Below, one piece after another: positions 14,695 to 22,398 of a DNA stretch of 38,563 nt. Where the stretch lies: positions 1 to 38,563 of the forward strand of contig CAZVJU010000010.1 of the NCBI GenBank assembly GCA_964627195.1, read 5' to 3'. Positions within the stretch are counted from its first letter, which is position 1; every line of letters begins with the position of its first letter. A program made the position numbers and the translations under genes. Source of the DNA: CAZVJU01 sp964627195 (lineage in GTDB: Bacteria; Patescibacteriota; Microgenomatia; UBA8517). Below the pieces are notes generated by a model. That model saw only the letters and a program-made list of their open reading frames with translations, was not told the DNA's origin and searched no databases.

Positions 14695-15493
14695 AAACAA
14701 TCATAATATTCGTTGGTTGTTCTGTGCCCCGAACGTCGCATACGATTGACTGAGGCTTCTCGTATCCTTGACCGATCAGATACCCCGTTAGTTTATCCGG
14801 TAATAAATATGATGCTGCATAATCAGGACTCAGATTTCTGGCAATTTTTTCTTCTCTGGGTATTCTTAAAGTCATAATACTATTTCTTAATTCCTCCAAA
14901 TTTACTATATCTATTACTCCTTCTTGTAATCTTGCAACCGATTCTTGCTCTTTTTTTATATGATCTTGATTTTTATTTGCAAAATTACTTTCCCAAGCAC
15001 CTTGGGTTGTGCAAGTCCTAATAGAAATAACATCGGGCTTTATTTTAATAACTTTTTCAAAAAGACTGGCAATGTCACTAGGAGTTAAATAATCCAGTAC
15101 TCCGTGAAGTGAGACAAGTCGAGTGTTGTCAATATATTCCGGCTGGATTTCAAAATCCACGATATCTGTGTCTCCGTGATACTTCATCTCAACTTGAGGA
15201 TATGCTTTATGCATATCAATAAATGCCTGTGGGGGTGGAGAAATATCATAAAGGTGAATTATCGGTAAGTCGTAGCCAGATAAGTCTTGCTCCTGGAGTG
15301 CGTATCCAACCTCCCAGGTTGCGGGTCCTGCCCCTAAGATTAAAGTGTATTTACCTTTACCAGTTAGAAGAGCTTTCCAAGCCTCTTCATATAGCGGCGC
15401 GCGTTCTAACAAAATATGTTTAGAAGTGCTGTAAACTAAACCCGATCCTGGTTCTAATATAAAATCTGTTATGGTTTTATCTTCTTTCCCCAT
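14669..15493 (-). CDS. Putative SAM-dependent methyltransferase-fold protein, 274 aa
   Basis: Residues about 49-65 (YTLILGAGPATWEVGYAL) form a glycine-rich loop after a beta strand, as in motif I of class I methyltransferases. IIHLYDISPPP follows, with an acidic residue at the end of the second strand where SAM ribose would bind. VSLHGVLDYLTPSDIASLFEKV resembles the later strand and helix of the fold. No signal peptide. A TATAAT is close to the ATG. The substrate cannot be predicted. It might also be an SAM-binding protein without methyltransferase activity. The 3' end overlaps the PIN toxin gene tail to tail. Confidence 0.55.
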   Translation of the reverse strand: MGKEDKTITDFILEPGSGLVYSTSKHILLERAPLYEEAWKALLTGKGKYTLILGAGPATWEVGYALQEQDLSGYDLPIIHLYDISPPPQAFIDMHKAYPQVEMKYHGDTDIVDFEIQPEYIDNTRLVSLHGVLDYLTPSDIASLFEKVIKIKPDVISIRTCTTQGAWESNFANKNQDHIKKEQESVARLQEGVIDIVNLEELRNSIMTLRIPREEKIARNLSPDYAASYLLPDKLTGYLIGQGYEKPQSIVCDVRGTEQPTNIMIVFKLKENTS

Positions 15494-15509
15494 CGTATTA
15501 TATGAATAT

Positions 15510-18194
15510 TTATTGTCTTTTTCGGTATTTTCCCCTGAATTGGTTTTTCAAGATATCTAAAAATTGGCCTGGTCTTACTATTTCAGGAGTACTTCTTTTT
15601 TCCTCAACTTTTTCTTCCTCTTTGATAGGTTCGGATCCTCCATCCTTAGTAAACCATTCAGGTGAGCATTTCTTTTCAGGTTTATTTTCCTCCAAAAACC
15701 ACTCCATCTTTATCGGGCAGCCGTCACAGGCTAGAGTGCCGGTGTATGGACAAATCGGAACTTGGACTAATTTTGCCGGAACCGGCCAGTTACTGTTTGT
15801 CGACGTGGCCAGATTTACTTCATTTGCCAAAAGCGCTGACATAATTTTATTCCAGATAGGAGTTGCTCCGGTAACTCCTGATGCGATGCGTGCCATTTGT
15901 GAGTTGTTGTTATTGCCAACCCACACCGCGACAACGTAATTATGAGTGTAACCGATTGCCAGGTTATCCCGAAGGTCGTTGCTTGTGCCCGTTTTTGCCG
16001 CCACCTCGCTATGTTTTGGAATTACAAGGAGTGAATTTACTCCGAAAGAAGGAGAGCGTGCTTGATTATCTTTTAAGATATCGGTAATTAGAAATGCCAC
16101 TCTTTCATCAAGAACCTTCTCTCCCTTACATTGTGGTGAGGTTTTTATATTTAACGAAGCTGACTCGGTTCCGGAAGCCTGTGCGATATGAGAACTGTTT
16201 TCTTCCCTGCAGGAAAACTCTTCCAAAACTTTTCCTTTGTAATCTTTTATCATAAGAGCCGATACGAGCTCTGGTTTTACCCCGTAATTTGCGATAGTTG
16301 CATAGACACGAGCAAGATCCAGCAGTTTTACATCACCCCCTCCTAGGGTTAAAGATAAACCGTAGTCATCCGGATTGCTCCAGGAGGTTATACCCATCTT
16401 TTTCCCCATATCAAACATTAGCTTAACACCGTACGAAGCTAAAACCTTGACGGCTGGGATATTTCGGCTTTCGGCAAGAGCGCTTCTTAGTGTGAGATTA
16501 CCGCGGTATCCGCCTTCATAATTTTTTGGGGTATAAGGAGGTTGGCCCTCTACCAAAAAGGTGACCGGAGAGTCGGTAATTACACTTGCCGGGGTTAAGC
16601 CGTTTGAGAGGGCATAAGCGTAATTAACCACTTTAATTGATGAGCCGGGTTGGCGTGGCCGAGTGGTTACGTTAACATTGCCGTCATGTTCAGTATCGAA
16701 ATAGTCATGTGACCCGACCATTGCCAGAATCTCGCCCGTTTGAGGGTGTAAGACAAGTGCTGCTCCGTTTGTTACGTTTAGCTTAGCAAGAGCTTCAACC
16801 TCTTCTTTAACGGCTCTTTCTGCCAGTTCTTGGATTTGGTAGTCCAGTGTAGTTACTACTTCTAACCCACCTTTTTCAACCACTTCTTTGCCATATTTCT
16901 CTTCCAGAAGTTCTTTAACATAAAAAACAAAGTGGGGGGCTTTTATTTCAATTTTATTTTCAGTAAAAGTTAATTCCTGGTTTTCAGCTTCCTTTTGCTG
17001 CTCTTCAGTAATAAAACCATTTGTTTTCATAAGCTCCAGGACATCTTTTTGGCGTCCGAGTGCACCATCAAGATTTTCCTGAAAAGGGGAATAGCGCGAA
17101 GGACTTTTGGGTAGCCCTGCGAGAAATGCGGCCTCTGCCAAACTTAACTTGTTAACATTTTTAGTAAAGTATGTTCTAGCTGCTTCCTCAATTCCGTATG
17201 CCGTTCCGCCGTAAGATACCTCATTGAGATACATCTCCAGAATTTCATCTTTGCTGTAGGTTAACTCAACCTCAACGGCGAGAGCCACCTCTTTTAATTT
17301 GCGTATCAAAGTTTTTTCAGGAGTAAGAAGAGTATTTTTTACAAGTTGCTGAGTTATTGTCGACCCGCCAACGCTTAACTCCTTTTCCTTGACGTCATTT
17401 AACACTGCTCGGACGATTCCGCGAATTGAAAAACCGGGGTGAGAGTAAAACTCCGCGTCCTCGATGGCCACTGTTGCAAGCAGAACATGAGGTGGGATTT
17501 CACTAATGGGTACCGGGGTTCTATTTTTATCTTTGAAGATTGTATAAAGAAGAACACCATTCCTGTCGTAAATTTTAGTTGATACCGGAATAACCCTTTG
17601 CGATAGAGTTTTGGGAGAGGGAAGATTCCGCATGATTACAATCCAAAAAAGGAGTATTCCCAGACCTGTCCATAAAAAGGTGGACGCAAAAAAGAAAATC
17701 AAAATCCTCGTAAAATTCCGTCTGGTATGAAGAAGTGAAAGTTTTACTTTTAGAGTAAGTAATGAGAAGTTATCGCTTATAAACCTTGCTACTTGGAACA
17801 AAATTTTGAGAAGTGTTAAGCTAAGCTTGAAAAATGCATGAATAGTAATTTTAATTACTTTAAAGAAGTGTGTCAGAAGTTGATCTGATACAGTTTTTGT
17901 TGAGGAAATAAAGATTACCCCCTTTTTACGAATTTTTTTCCACGGAGGGAGAATTTTAATTTGCTTGAGATTCTTAATTATCGGCTGAAGAAGTTTTGAG
18001 GCGTCGAAAATCCTAGCTAAGATAAGTCCTGTAGTATAGAGAAGAAAGACACCTCCAAGAAATACGAAAGAAAGAAAAATGAAGACTGGTTTGCCAATAG
18101 AAATAAGTAACCCCGAGGCGAAATTGAGGGCTCTTAAAAATTTCTTTGGGGCAAGTTTCTCATTTAAGGAATTGTAAGAGTGTAAAGCACCCAC
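15510..18194 (-). CDS. Bifunctional penicillin-binding protein 1A type (glycosyltransferase GT51 and transpeptidase)
   Basis: Polymerises lipid II and crosslinks peptidoglycan at the outer face of the membrane. GT51 motifs: EDAEFYSHPG (catalytic Glu245), GGSTITQQLVKN and KDEILEMYLNEVSYGG. Transpeptidase motifs: Ser518-Ser-Ile-Lys521 in RQPGSSIK, Ser-Arg-Asn in AESRN, and Lys734-Thr-Gly in AAKTGTSND. The C-terminus is a short Pro/Lys-rich tail after CPYTGTLACDGCP. At 894 residues it is longer than usual because about 170 residues with one or two extra hydrophobic segments (FIFLSFVFLGGVFLLYTTGLIL) precede the normal anchor (FFASTFLWTGLGILLFWIVI). The start is GTG. The second PBP1A at 29545 lacks this extension. 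Confidence 0.93.
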   Translation of the reverse strand: MGALHSYNSLNEKLAPKKFLRALNFASGLLISIGKPVFIFLSFVFLGGVFLLYTTGLILARIFDASKLLQPIIKNLKQIKILPPWKKIRKKGVIFISSTKTVSDQLLTHFFKVIKITIHAFFKLSLTLLKILFQVARFISDNFSLLTLKVKLSLLHTRRNFTRILIFFFASTFLWTGLGILLFWIVIMRNLPSPKTLSQRVIPVSTKIYDRNGVLLYTIFKDKNRTPVPISEIPPHVLLATVAIEDAEFYSHPGFSIRGIVRAVLNDVKEKELSVGGSTITQQLVKNTLLTPEKTLIRKLKEVALAVEVELTYSKDEILEMYLNEVSYGGTAYGIEEAARTYFTKNVNKLSLAEAAFLAGLPKSPSRYSPFQENLDGALGRQKDVLELMKTNGFITEEQQKEAENQELTFTENKIEIKAPHFVFYVKELLEEKYGKEVVEKGGLEVVTTLDYQIQELAERAVKEEVEALAKLNVTNGAALVLHPQTGEILAMVGSHDYFDTEHDGNVNVTTRPRQPGSSIKVVNYAYALSNGLTPASVITDSPVTFLVEGQPPYTPKNYEGGYRGNLTLRSALAESRNIPAVKVLASYGVKLMFDMGKKMGITSWSNPDDYGLSLTLGGGDVKLLDLARVYATIANYGVKPELVSALMIKDYKGKVLEEFSCREENSSHIAQASGTESASLNIKTSPQCKGEKVLDERVAFLITDILKDNQARSPSFGVNSLLVIPKHSEVAAKTGTSNDLRDNLAIGYTHNYVVAVWVGNNNNSQMARIASGVTGATPIWNKIMSALLANEVNLATSTNSNWPVPAKLVQVPICPYTGTLACDGCPIKMEWFLEENKPEKKCSPEWFTKDGGSEPIKEEEKVEEKRSTPEIVRPGQFLDILKNQFRGKYRKRQ

Positions 18195-18293
18195 TTCAAC
18201 CTACAAATTTCAGCAGAGCCGAAATATGCTACGAAAACTACATAACCTATATTAACTTGTAGTTTTCCTATATTATAACAGATCTCGAGAAAA

Positions 18294-18314
18294 CTCCGGG
18301 CTCTTAGCCCGGAG
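18294..18314. repeat. GC-rich perfect hairpin
   Basis: CTCCGGGCT-CTT-AGCCCGGAG, 9-bp stem with a 3-base loop. There is no T-run after it on either strand, so an intrinsic terminator is not supported. Confidence 0.6.
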
Positions 18315-18393
18315 ATGAACCTGCCTTGCCGGCTCGCTTCGCCGAATTGAGGTGAGCAGGTAGGTCGAGCTCTGACAATGTGTTAGCAGTGCT

Positions 18394-18465
18394 AAGCTTT
18401 GCTTACCAAAGTACTCTTTGGCCAAGCTTTGCTTACCAAAGTACTCTTTGGCCAAGCTTTGCTTA
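18394..18465 (+). repeat. Tandem 30-bp hairpin units (2.4 copies)
   Basis: A partial unit AAGCTTTGCTTA (18394-18405), then two identical units, CCAAAGTACTCTTTGG plus CCAAGCTTTGCTTA (18406-18435 and 18436-18465). Each unit holds two small palindromes: CCAAAG-TACT-CTTTGG and AAGC-TTT-GCTT. A single unit is inserted in REPIN-like copy B. Confidence 0.9.
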
Positions 18466-18472
18466 TATGAAC

Positions 18473-18491
18473 TAGTTTTGAAACCAGTTCA
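18473..18491 (-). repeat. Solo insertion-sequence end
   Basis: On the minus strand TGAACTGGTTTCAAAACTA, 19 of 19 bases identical to 5234-5252, the left terminal inverted repeat of the IS5-type element plus its flanking T. No transposase or opposite end is nearby. It is itself inside an 8-bp inverted repeat, TATGAACT...AGTTCATA. Confidence 0.75.
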
Positions 18492-18514
18492 TAGTAGAAG
18501 AGATTGCGGACTTT

Positions 18515-18608
18515 AAACAAATCACATTTGAAAAATGGACTAAGGTTATGATTTGTTTGGCATACATCACATAATTTATAGTCCAATCTTGGGATGTGAT
18601 GTCTGTAG
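18515..18608 (+). repeat. REPIN-like structured element, copy C
   Basis: Hairpin 1: AAACAAATCA (18515-18524) with TGATTTGTTT (18549-18558). Hairpin 2: ACATCACAT (18564-18572) with ATGTGATGT (18594-18602), a perfect 9-bp stem. The loops contain TGGACTA (18536-18542) and TAGTCCA (18579-18585), perfect complements. The two halves of the element are also inverted relatives of each other (ATCACAT....TGGACTA in both). Confidence 0.88.
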
Positions 18609-18621
18609 GTTATGGTCAAGT

Positions 18622-19548
18622 TCAGTCGCCAATTTTTTCTCTGACGCATTTACCTTGTTCACACTTAGCCTCATAACAGGTGACCGGATAACTTTGGGTG
18701 CAATATGTTAAATCTTTACAATCGTCGTCAGTTGAACAAGTCCCGCTTTCATTAGTATCAATAAATTTAAAAGTGGAGAGAATTTGGTCGAGATTTTTTG
18801 GTATTTCTGATTTGTGTTCGGTAGTAACATCATGCCTGTAAACAATAACTACAAGATGTGTTGGAAAGTCTGGATTTGCAAGTATGATGCTTGTCATAAA
18901 GTAACCAAGGCCATGCGCAAGGTATGAGTAACGGTAACCCCTTAGGTTTCCTATCTCATATTTTTCTGAAGTCAAAGCATCTCCTTCATCAAACGTGTTA
19001 CTTTCAATAAATTCGTCGAGTGTCATTTCTCTTTGAAGGGTTTGATTGTAGTATGTCCCACTTGTTATTTCGAACCTGGGAATTACATAAGATTTTTCTT
19101 CTATACCATCCTTTATTATGATTGAGTTTCTGGTTGAGAGAATATTGGTTTGAGCGTCTAGCCAACTTGATGGATATTCGAATGACAGTTTAATAGCTGG
19201 ATTAGAGTATGTTTTCCAATTCACAGTTTTATCTTCTTTTAAACTTTTCTCGGTTGGAACCCATCCTTTTTTAAAATCTTTTCCACAGACCTCTTCAGAT
19301 GATTTGCCTTGGGGTATGTAATCACAGTTTTGAAAGGCACATATCTTATCCGTTTCTTTCTCGCATTGCTCTTGCGTATTATAAACAGTATTTGAATTTG
19401 GTGGAGGAGTTGTTTTAATCAATCCTTTCTGCCAGGAGAAGTAGAGAAGACCACCAATTCCAATAATTACAACTACTACAATAAGGAATAGCTGAGCAAA
19501 GCCAAGTATTATACGGTACCTCGTAAAACCTTTTTGATTTTTTATCAT
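18622..19548 (-). CDS. Anchored extracellular protein of the QILSTFKF paralogue family, Cys-rich subtype
   Basis: N-terminal signal anchor (LFLIVVVVIIGIGGLLYFSW then QKGLIKT). Next comes a Cys-bearing insert (EQCEKETDKICAFQNCDY...EEVCGKDFKKGWVPTE) that is closely shared with the family member at 27054. Then the family domain: VNWKTYSNPAIKLSFEYPSSW near its start and LDQILSTFKFID near its end. A C-terminal Cys-rich tail (CSTDDDCKDLTYC...CEQGKC) follows. The domain pattern (W-TY-N....F-YP-W) resembles PsbP-like/Mog1-fold domains, an inference. The ATG overlaps the hicA stop (ATGA), so it is translationally coupled to the TA module. Extracellular; role unknown. Confidence 0.75.
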   Translation of the reverse strand: MIKNQKGFTRYRIILGFAQLFLIVVVVIIGIGGLLYFSWQKGLIKTTPPPNSNTVYNTQEQCEKETDKICAFQNCDYIPQGKSSEEVCGKDFKKGWVPTEKSLKEDKTVNWKTYSNPAIKLSFEYPSSWLDAQTNILSTRNSIIIKDGIEEKSYVIPRFEITSGTYYNQTLQREMTLDEFIESNTFDEGDALTSEKYEIGNLRGYRYSYLAHGLGYFMTSIILANPDFPTHLVVIVYRHDVTTEHKSEIPKNLDQILSTFKFIDTNESGTCSTDDDCKDLTYCTQSYPVTCYEAKCEQGKCVREKIGD

Positions 19549-19787
19549 TTTCTTTTCTTAAGTAAACTTAAAAATTCTTCAACTTTAAGAGGAATGGGTT
19601 TTAAAATTCCGTTTCGGAGAGTTCCTCTCTTTACTATTTTATGATCTGGAACAATTATGATTTGAGTGAAGTTTCCTTTATGTCTTTCAAGTTTTATATG
19701 GCTGCCTTTTTGAGATATTTTTTCAAATCCATTTTTTCGAAGAGCTTTTATAACTTCACGTCCACTAATTTGGGGGAGCTTAGGCAT
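19545..19787 (-). CDS. hicA: HicA-type mRNA interferase toxin
   Basis: An 80-residue double-stranded-RNA-binding-fold toxin: LPQISGREVIKALRKNGFEKISQKGSHIKLER, with the family's GSH catalytic His, and then KRGTLRNGILKPI, a typical C-terminal helix start. Its start overlaps the hicB stop by 8 bases (hicB first, hicA second), and its stop overlaps the start of the downstream anchored protein. It would cleave mRNAs when released from HicB. Somewhat longer than the usual 60-odd residues because of the LSLLKKRK tail. Confidence 0.85.
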   Translation of the reverse strand: MPKLPQISGREVIKALRKNGFEKISQKGSHIKLERHKGNFTQIIIVPDHKIVKRGTLRNGILKPIPLKVEEFLSLLKKRK

Positions 19788-20028
19788 ATCTAACCTTGAT
19801 GGGAATTAAAAATTGCTTTTCTTCCTTTTCATCTCCATACTCCAACATTTCAGGAGCTGACTCTAAGTATAGTTCGATTGCCTCTTTTATATTTTTTACC
19901 GTTTCCTCAAATGTTTCTCCTTGGGATGTGCATCCAGGAAGGGCAGGAACCCATACGGAATATCCTCCCTCTTTTTCCTCTTGAATAACAGCGTTATATT
20001 GCAGAATTTTAACTTTTTTCTTTGCCAT
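19780..20028 (-). CDS. hicB: HicB-type antitoxin
   Basis: The partial RNase-H-like HicB fold is clear: LQYNAVIQEEKEGGYSVWVPALPGCTSQGETFEETVKNIKEAIELYLE. I use ATG 20028 (MAKKKVKILQYN). The upstream in-frame extension would cover the TATAAT at 20036-20041, and the second HicB starts at the equivalent position. There is no C-terminal DNA-binding domain (83 residues), so autorepression, if any, would need another mechanism. It starts 22 bases after the stop of the family protein at 20051. Confidence 0.87.
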   Translation of the reverse strand: MAKKKVKILQYNAVIQEEKEGGYSVWVPALPGCTSQGETFEETVKNIKEAIELYLESAPEMLEYGDEKEEKQFLIPIKVRYA

Positions 20029-20035
20029 TTGAGTT

Positions 20036-20041
20036 ATTATA
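20036..20041 (-). promoter_or_regulatory. Promoter -10 element of the first hicBA
   Basis: TATAAT on the minus strand, ending 7 bases before the hicB ATG. The surrounding bases GTAGTATAATAACTCAAATG are identical at the second hicBA. Confidence 0.55.
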
Positions 20042-20050
20042 CTACTTTTT

Positions 20051-20728
20051 TTAGTCAAGGAATTTAAAGGTGGAGAGGATTTGGTCGAAAGATTTCTTAT
20101 CAGACCAGTCGTTGCTTGTTTTTATCGAAGACTGATCTTTGCCCATTTCTTTGTATGTCAGCATGTAGACTTTTTTGTCTTTTATCGCAAGCAGCTTGAC
20201 TATAACTAAGCCCCAGTCGTTTATTCCGCTCCCGTAAAATTCGTTAGAAAATATTTCGTATTTTAGGGCGCTGGTTTCATCCAAGGTTGTTTGTTCTTTT
20301 CTAATCAATTTCTCCGGCCACTTGGAGTCGGTATTTATAGAAAGGTAGTCTTCTAATTCATATGTGTCAAAATAAGCAATTCCCGTGTTGATAAAAAGTT
20401 GTTGACATCTTTCCCCATTATCGTAGTTGCACTTGCGCCGAATAAGTATTCCGGAAGCGGTATTAACATTGTCATTGCCGAAGGTTGAGACTTCCCAACC
20501 TGTTGGATAGTTCAGTTGGTAATTATATTCGCTGTTTGTATATTTATCCCAATTTTCAATTTCATCAGTTGTCGAAGTTGGGGTAGGGGAAACAATAACT
20601 TGTTTTTGAGTAGGGGTGAATTTTATCTGCCCGTTTTTGTAGGCATAGTATCCTATACCTATTACAACAAATAAGGCAAGAGCTATTAAAACAAAAATCT
20701 CTGAAATTCCCCTTGTTTGTTTATTCAT
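20051..20728 (-). CDS. Anchored extracellular protein of the QILSTFKF paralogue family
   Basis: A signal anchor of the second leader subtype (IALALFVVIGIGYYAYKNGQ then IKF), a Ser/Thr/Pro linker (VSPTPTSTTDEIENW), and the family domain from WDKYTNSEYNYQLNYPTGW to FDQILSTFKFLD at the very C-terminus. 225 residues, no Cys-rich additions, so this is close to the minimal form of the family. The start overlaps the stop of the preceding membrane protein (ATGA, 20725-20728), implying coupling. It is followed after 22 bases by hicB. Probably faces the outside of the cell; function unknown. Confidence 0.75.
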   Translation of the reverse strand: MNKQTRGISEIFVLIALALFVVIGIGYYAYKNGQIKFTPTQKQVIVSPTPTSTTDEIENWDKYTNSEYNYQLNYPTGWEVSTFGNDNVNTASGILIRRKCNYDNGERCQQLFINTGIAYFDTYELEDYLSINTDSKWPEKLIRKEQTTLDETSALKYEIFSNEFYGSGINDWGLVIVKLLAIKDKKVYMLTYKEMGKDQSSIKTSNDWSDKKSFDQILSTFKFLD

Positions 20729-21039
20729 TTCAAACTTGAGCTTTGACCTTTTTTTACAAGCCTACTGATTGCGAATCCAATATTTACAATTACTGACGAC
20801 ATAACAAACCAGACACCTAGATCTAATACCAGATTCTTGTAATCAATCTCTGTAGAAGCAGTCTTTTGTTCCGGAATAAATACCCCACTGCCATGAAATT
20901 CGTAGTAAGTAAAAGGTAATCCTTTCAAGCCTCTACAACCTGCCAAGCAATCAACGGGTGGGAATGTATAGAAAGAAGGATAGATAAACAGCAGTAGGAA
21001 AACTAAAAATAACAATAACAGAAGTAGCAATTTCTTCAT
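20725..21039 (-). CDS. Small membrane protein, 104 aa
   Basis: An N-terminal Leu-rich hydrophobic segment (LLLLLLLFLVFLLLFIYPSF), an extracellular loop with two Cys (DCLAGCRG) and a Tyr/Phe-rich stretch, and a second membrane segment (LGVWFVMSSVIVNIGFAI) ending in a basic tail (SRLVKKGQSSSLK). No family recognised. It probably forms an operon with the anchored family protein that overlaps its stop codon. Confidence 0.65.
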   Translation of the reverse strand: MKKLLLLLLLFLVFLLLFIYPSFYTFPPVDCLAGCRGLKGLPFTYYEFHGSGVFIPEQKTASTEIDYKNLVLDLGVWFVMSSVIVNIGFAISRLVKKGQSSSLK

Positions 21040-21061
21040 AATTCTTGTGTGTTTAATCCTC

Positions 21062-21274
21062 TCAAAAATAAATTGACGGTTCTTTTAAAGACTTATCCCA
21101 CCTCCAAAAACATACATCGTTTTTACCTGTCCATTCGTTAAATTTACACACCCTGAGAAGACCGTTTCTTCCGGACAAAAGAGATAGATTAAAATAAAGT
21201 GAAATGATTGTAAGAAGAGCAAGAACTAGAAGGATCAACAGTATTTTCTGAAAATGACTTTTTTCTATTCCCAT
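21062..21274 (-). CDS. Small single-pass membrane protein, 70 aa
   Basis: I start at ATG 21274 (MGIEKSHFQKILLILLVLAL), because a TAATAT at 21282-21287 ends 7 bases before it; the longer frame to 21310 would read through that promoter. One hydrophobic segment (ILLILLVLALLTIISLYF), then a short exported part with two Cys (VCKFNEW, DVCFWRW). Unknown function. Confidence 0.55.
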   Translation of the reverse strand: MGIEKSHFQKILLILLVLALLTIISLYFNLSLLSGRNGLLRVCKFNEWTGKNDVCFWRWDKSLKEPSIYF

Positions 21275-21281
21275 TAAATTT

Positions 21282-21287
21282 ATATTA
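21282..21287 (-). promoter_or_regulatory. Promoter -10 element (TAATAT)
   Basis: Minus-strand TAATAT ending 7 bases before ATG 21274; it decides the start of the 70-residue protein. Confidence 0.4.
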
Positions 21288-21361
21288 TTCGTTTTTGAAT
21301 CACTAAACAAGAGAAAAGTCTCTCATTAAAATGTCTTTTAAGGATTTGAAGAAAAGGTGAA

Positions 21362-22273
21362 TTACTGACCTAAGGGAACCTGTGGGGCGACTGGTTTATC
21401 GAGTGAAATATGATCCACAAGCTCATGGTTATTAAGCTTTATGTATCCTGATTCTGTAATTTTAGCTCCGAAGGCGGGGATGTAATTGAATCTGGTTACA
21501 TTGCTGATATCTTTATCAGTTAGGCCGGAGAGAACCTTATCTACTAGTTTTTTGATTTCCTTTTTCGCTAGCTCGAGGTCATTGTTTTTTGAATCTGTCA
21601 AATCGTTTGTTTTTAAGTTGACGATAACGCTGGCAGATCCGTTTACCCGAATTGCTTTTATGAGTTCTTCTTGGTCAGATGGACCCAGAAACTTAAATGT
21701 GGAGAGGATTTGGTCGAGAATTTGATCCGCTTTAGTTTCCTCTGACCTTGGAAAATGATATAAGGCTCTATAAATATTTTTGTCATCTGATATTTTGCTT
21801 ATAAAAACTTCAACAATTTCCCCCATGCCAGCACCCCAGCATTCATCAGAAGCATTATCAACAGTAGTATGAATATATTTTTGTATCAAAAGTTGGTTTA
21901 AAGTTTTTGATTCAATAAAATCTATACATTTGAATTTATCAATGTATTCAGGCTCATCGTGGATCCAGATGATAAAACCTTCGTTATCTGGTGCAAAGAC
22001 TCTTTTATCTTTCTCGTCAAGTATCCAATCACCTGGATATTTAAAGAAGACATTATCAGATTTGTATGTTTTCCAGTTTGTGATTTCACTCTGAGTTTCG
22101 CTTGGAGTAGGGGAAATCTTCAGAATAGGAATAGTTTTTATTAACCCCCTTTGCCATGAATAGTAGAGAAGTCCACCCATTCCAACTAGTACAATTACAA
22201 GAACAAGAAAAAGATGAACAAAGCCTTGTTCATACAAGTTGACCGCAGTAAACCTTTTTGAATATTTGTTCAC
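21362..22273 (-). CDS. Anchored extracellular protein of the QILSTFKF paralogue family, with an extra C-terminal domain
   Basis: Anchor QGFVHLFLVLVIVLVGMGGL then YYSWQRGLIKT, Pro/Ser linker, and the family domain from NWKTYKSDNVFFKYPGDW to LDQILSTFKFLG at about residue 205. After it comes an additional domain of about 95 residues (ELIKAIRVNGSASVIVNLKTNDL...AKKEIKKLVDKVLSG...FNYIPAFGAKITESG) that resembles the prodomain/inhibitor-I9-like start of secreted subtilases: a beta-alpha-beta of similar size with 'FNYIPAFGAKI'. That resemblance is tentative. The start is GTG, with TAGAAT 8 bases upstream. Confidence 0.72.
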   Translation of the reverse strand: MNKYSKRFTAVNLYEQGFVHLFLVLVIVLVGMGGLLYYSWQRGLIKTIPILKISPTPSETQSEITNWKTYKSDNVFFKYPGDWILDEKDKRVFAPDNEGFIIWIHDEPEYIDKFKCIDFIESKTLNQLLIQKYIHTTVDNASDECWGAGMGEIVEVFISKISDDKNIYRALYHFPRSEETKADQILDQILSTFKFLGPSDQEELIKAIRVNGSASVIVNLKTNDLTDSKNNDLELAKKEIKKLVDKVLSGLTDKDISNVTRFNYIPAFGAKITESGYIKLNNHELVDHISLDKPVAPQVPLGQ

Positions 22274-22398
22274 TGTAATTTATTCTAGCATTCTGGAAAG
22301 TAGCAAGGAATGGTTACCATGGAAAGTGTGTCTAAGGTTTTAGTCTACTGCTTGTCTCCTGGTTTTAAACACGATAATATTTAGGTTCAGATTAAATT

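Larger units (their letters stand above)
18195..18621. other. Repeat-rich intergenic region between PBP1A and the paralogue array
   Basis: No gene. From left to right it holds a 9-bp GC hairpin, a GC-rich stretch, tandem 30-bp units, a solo IS end and REPIN-like copy C. Short open frames here, encoding repeated KEYFGKQSLA, are only translations of the tandem units. Confidence 0.8.

Noticed and set aside
18294..18314. Intrinsic terminator
   Set aside because: A strong stem but no U-run on either side.
18394..18465. CRISPR array
   Set aside because: The units abut without spacers; no cas genes.
18273..18649. Short frames with repeated KEYFGKQSLA or AWPKSTLVSK
   Set aside because: Translations of the tandem 30-bp units, not genes.
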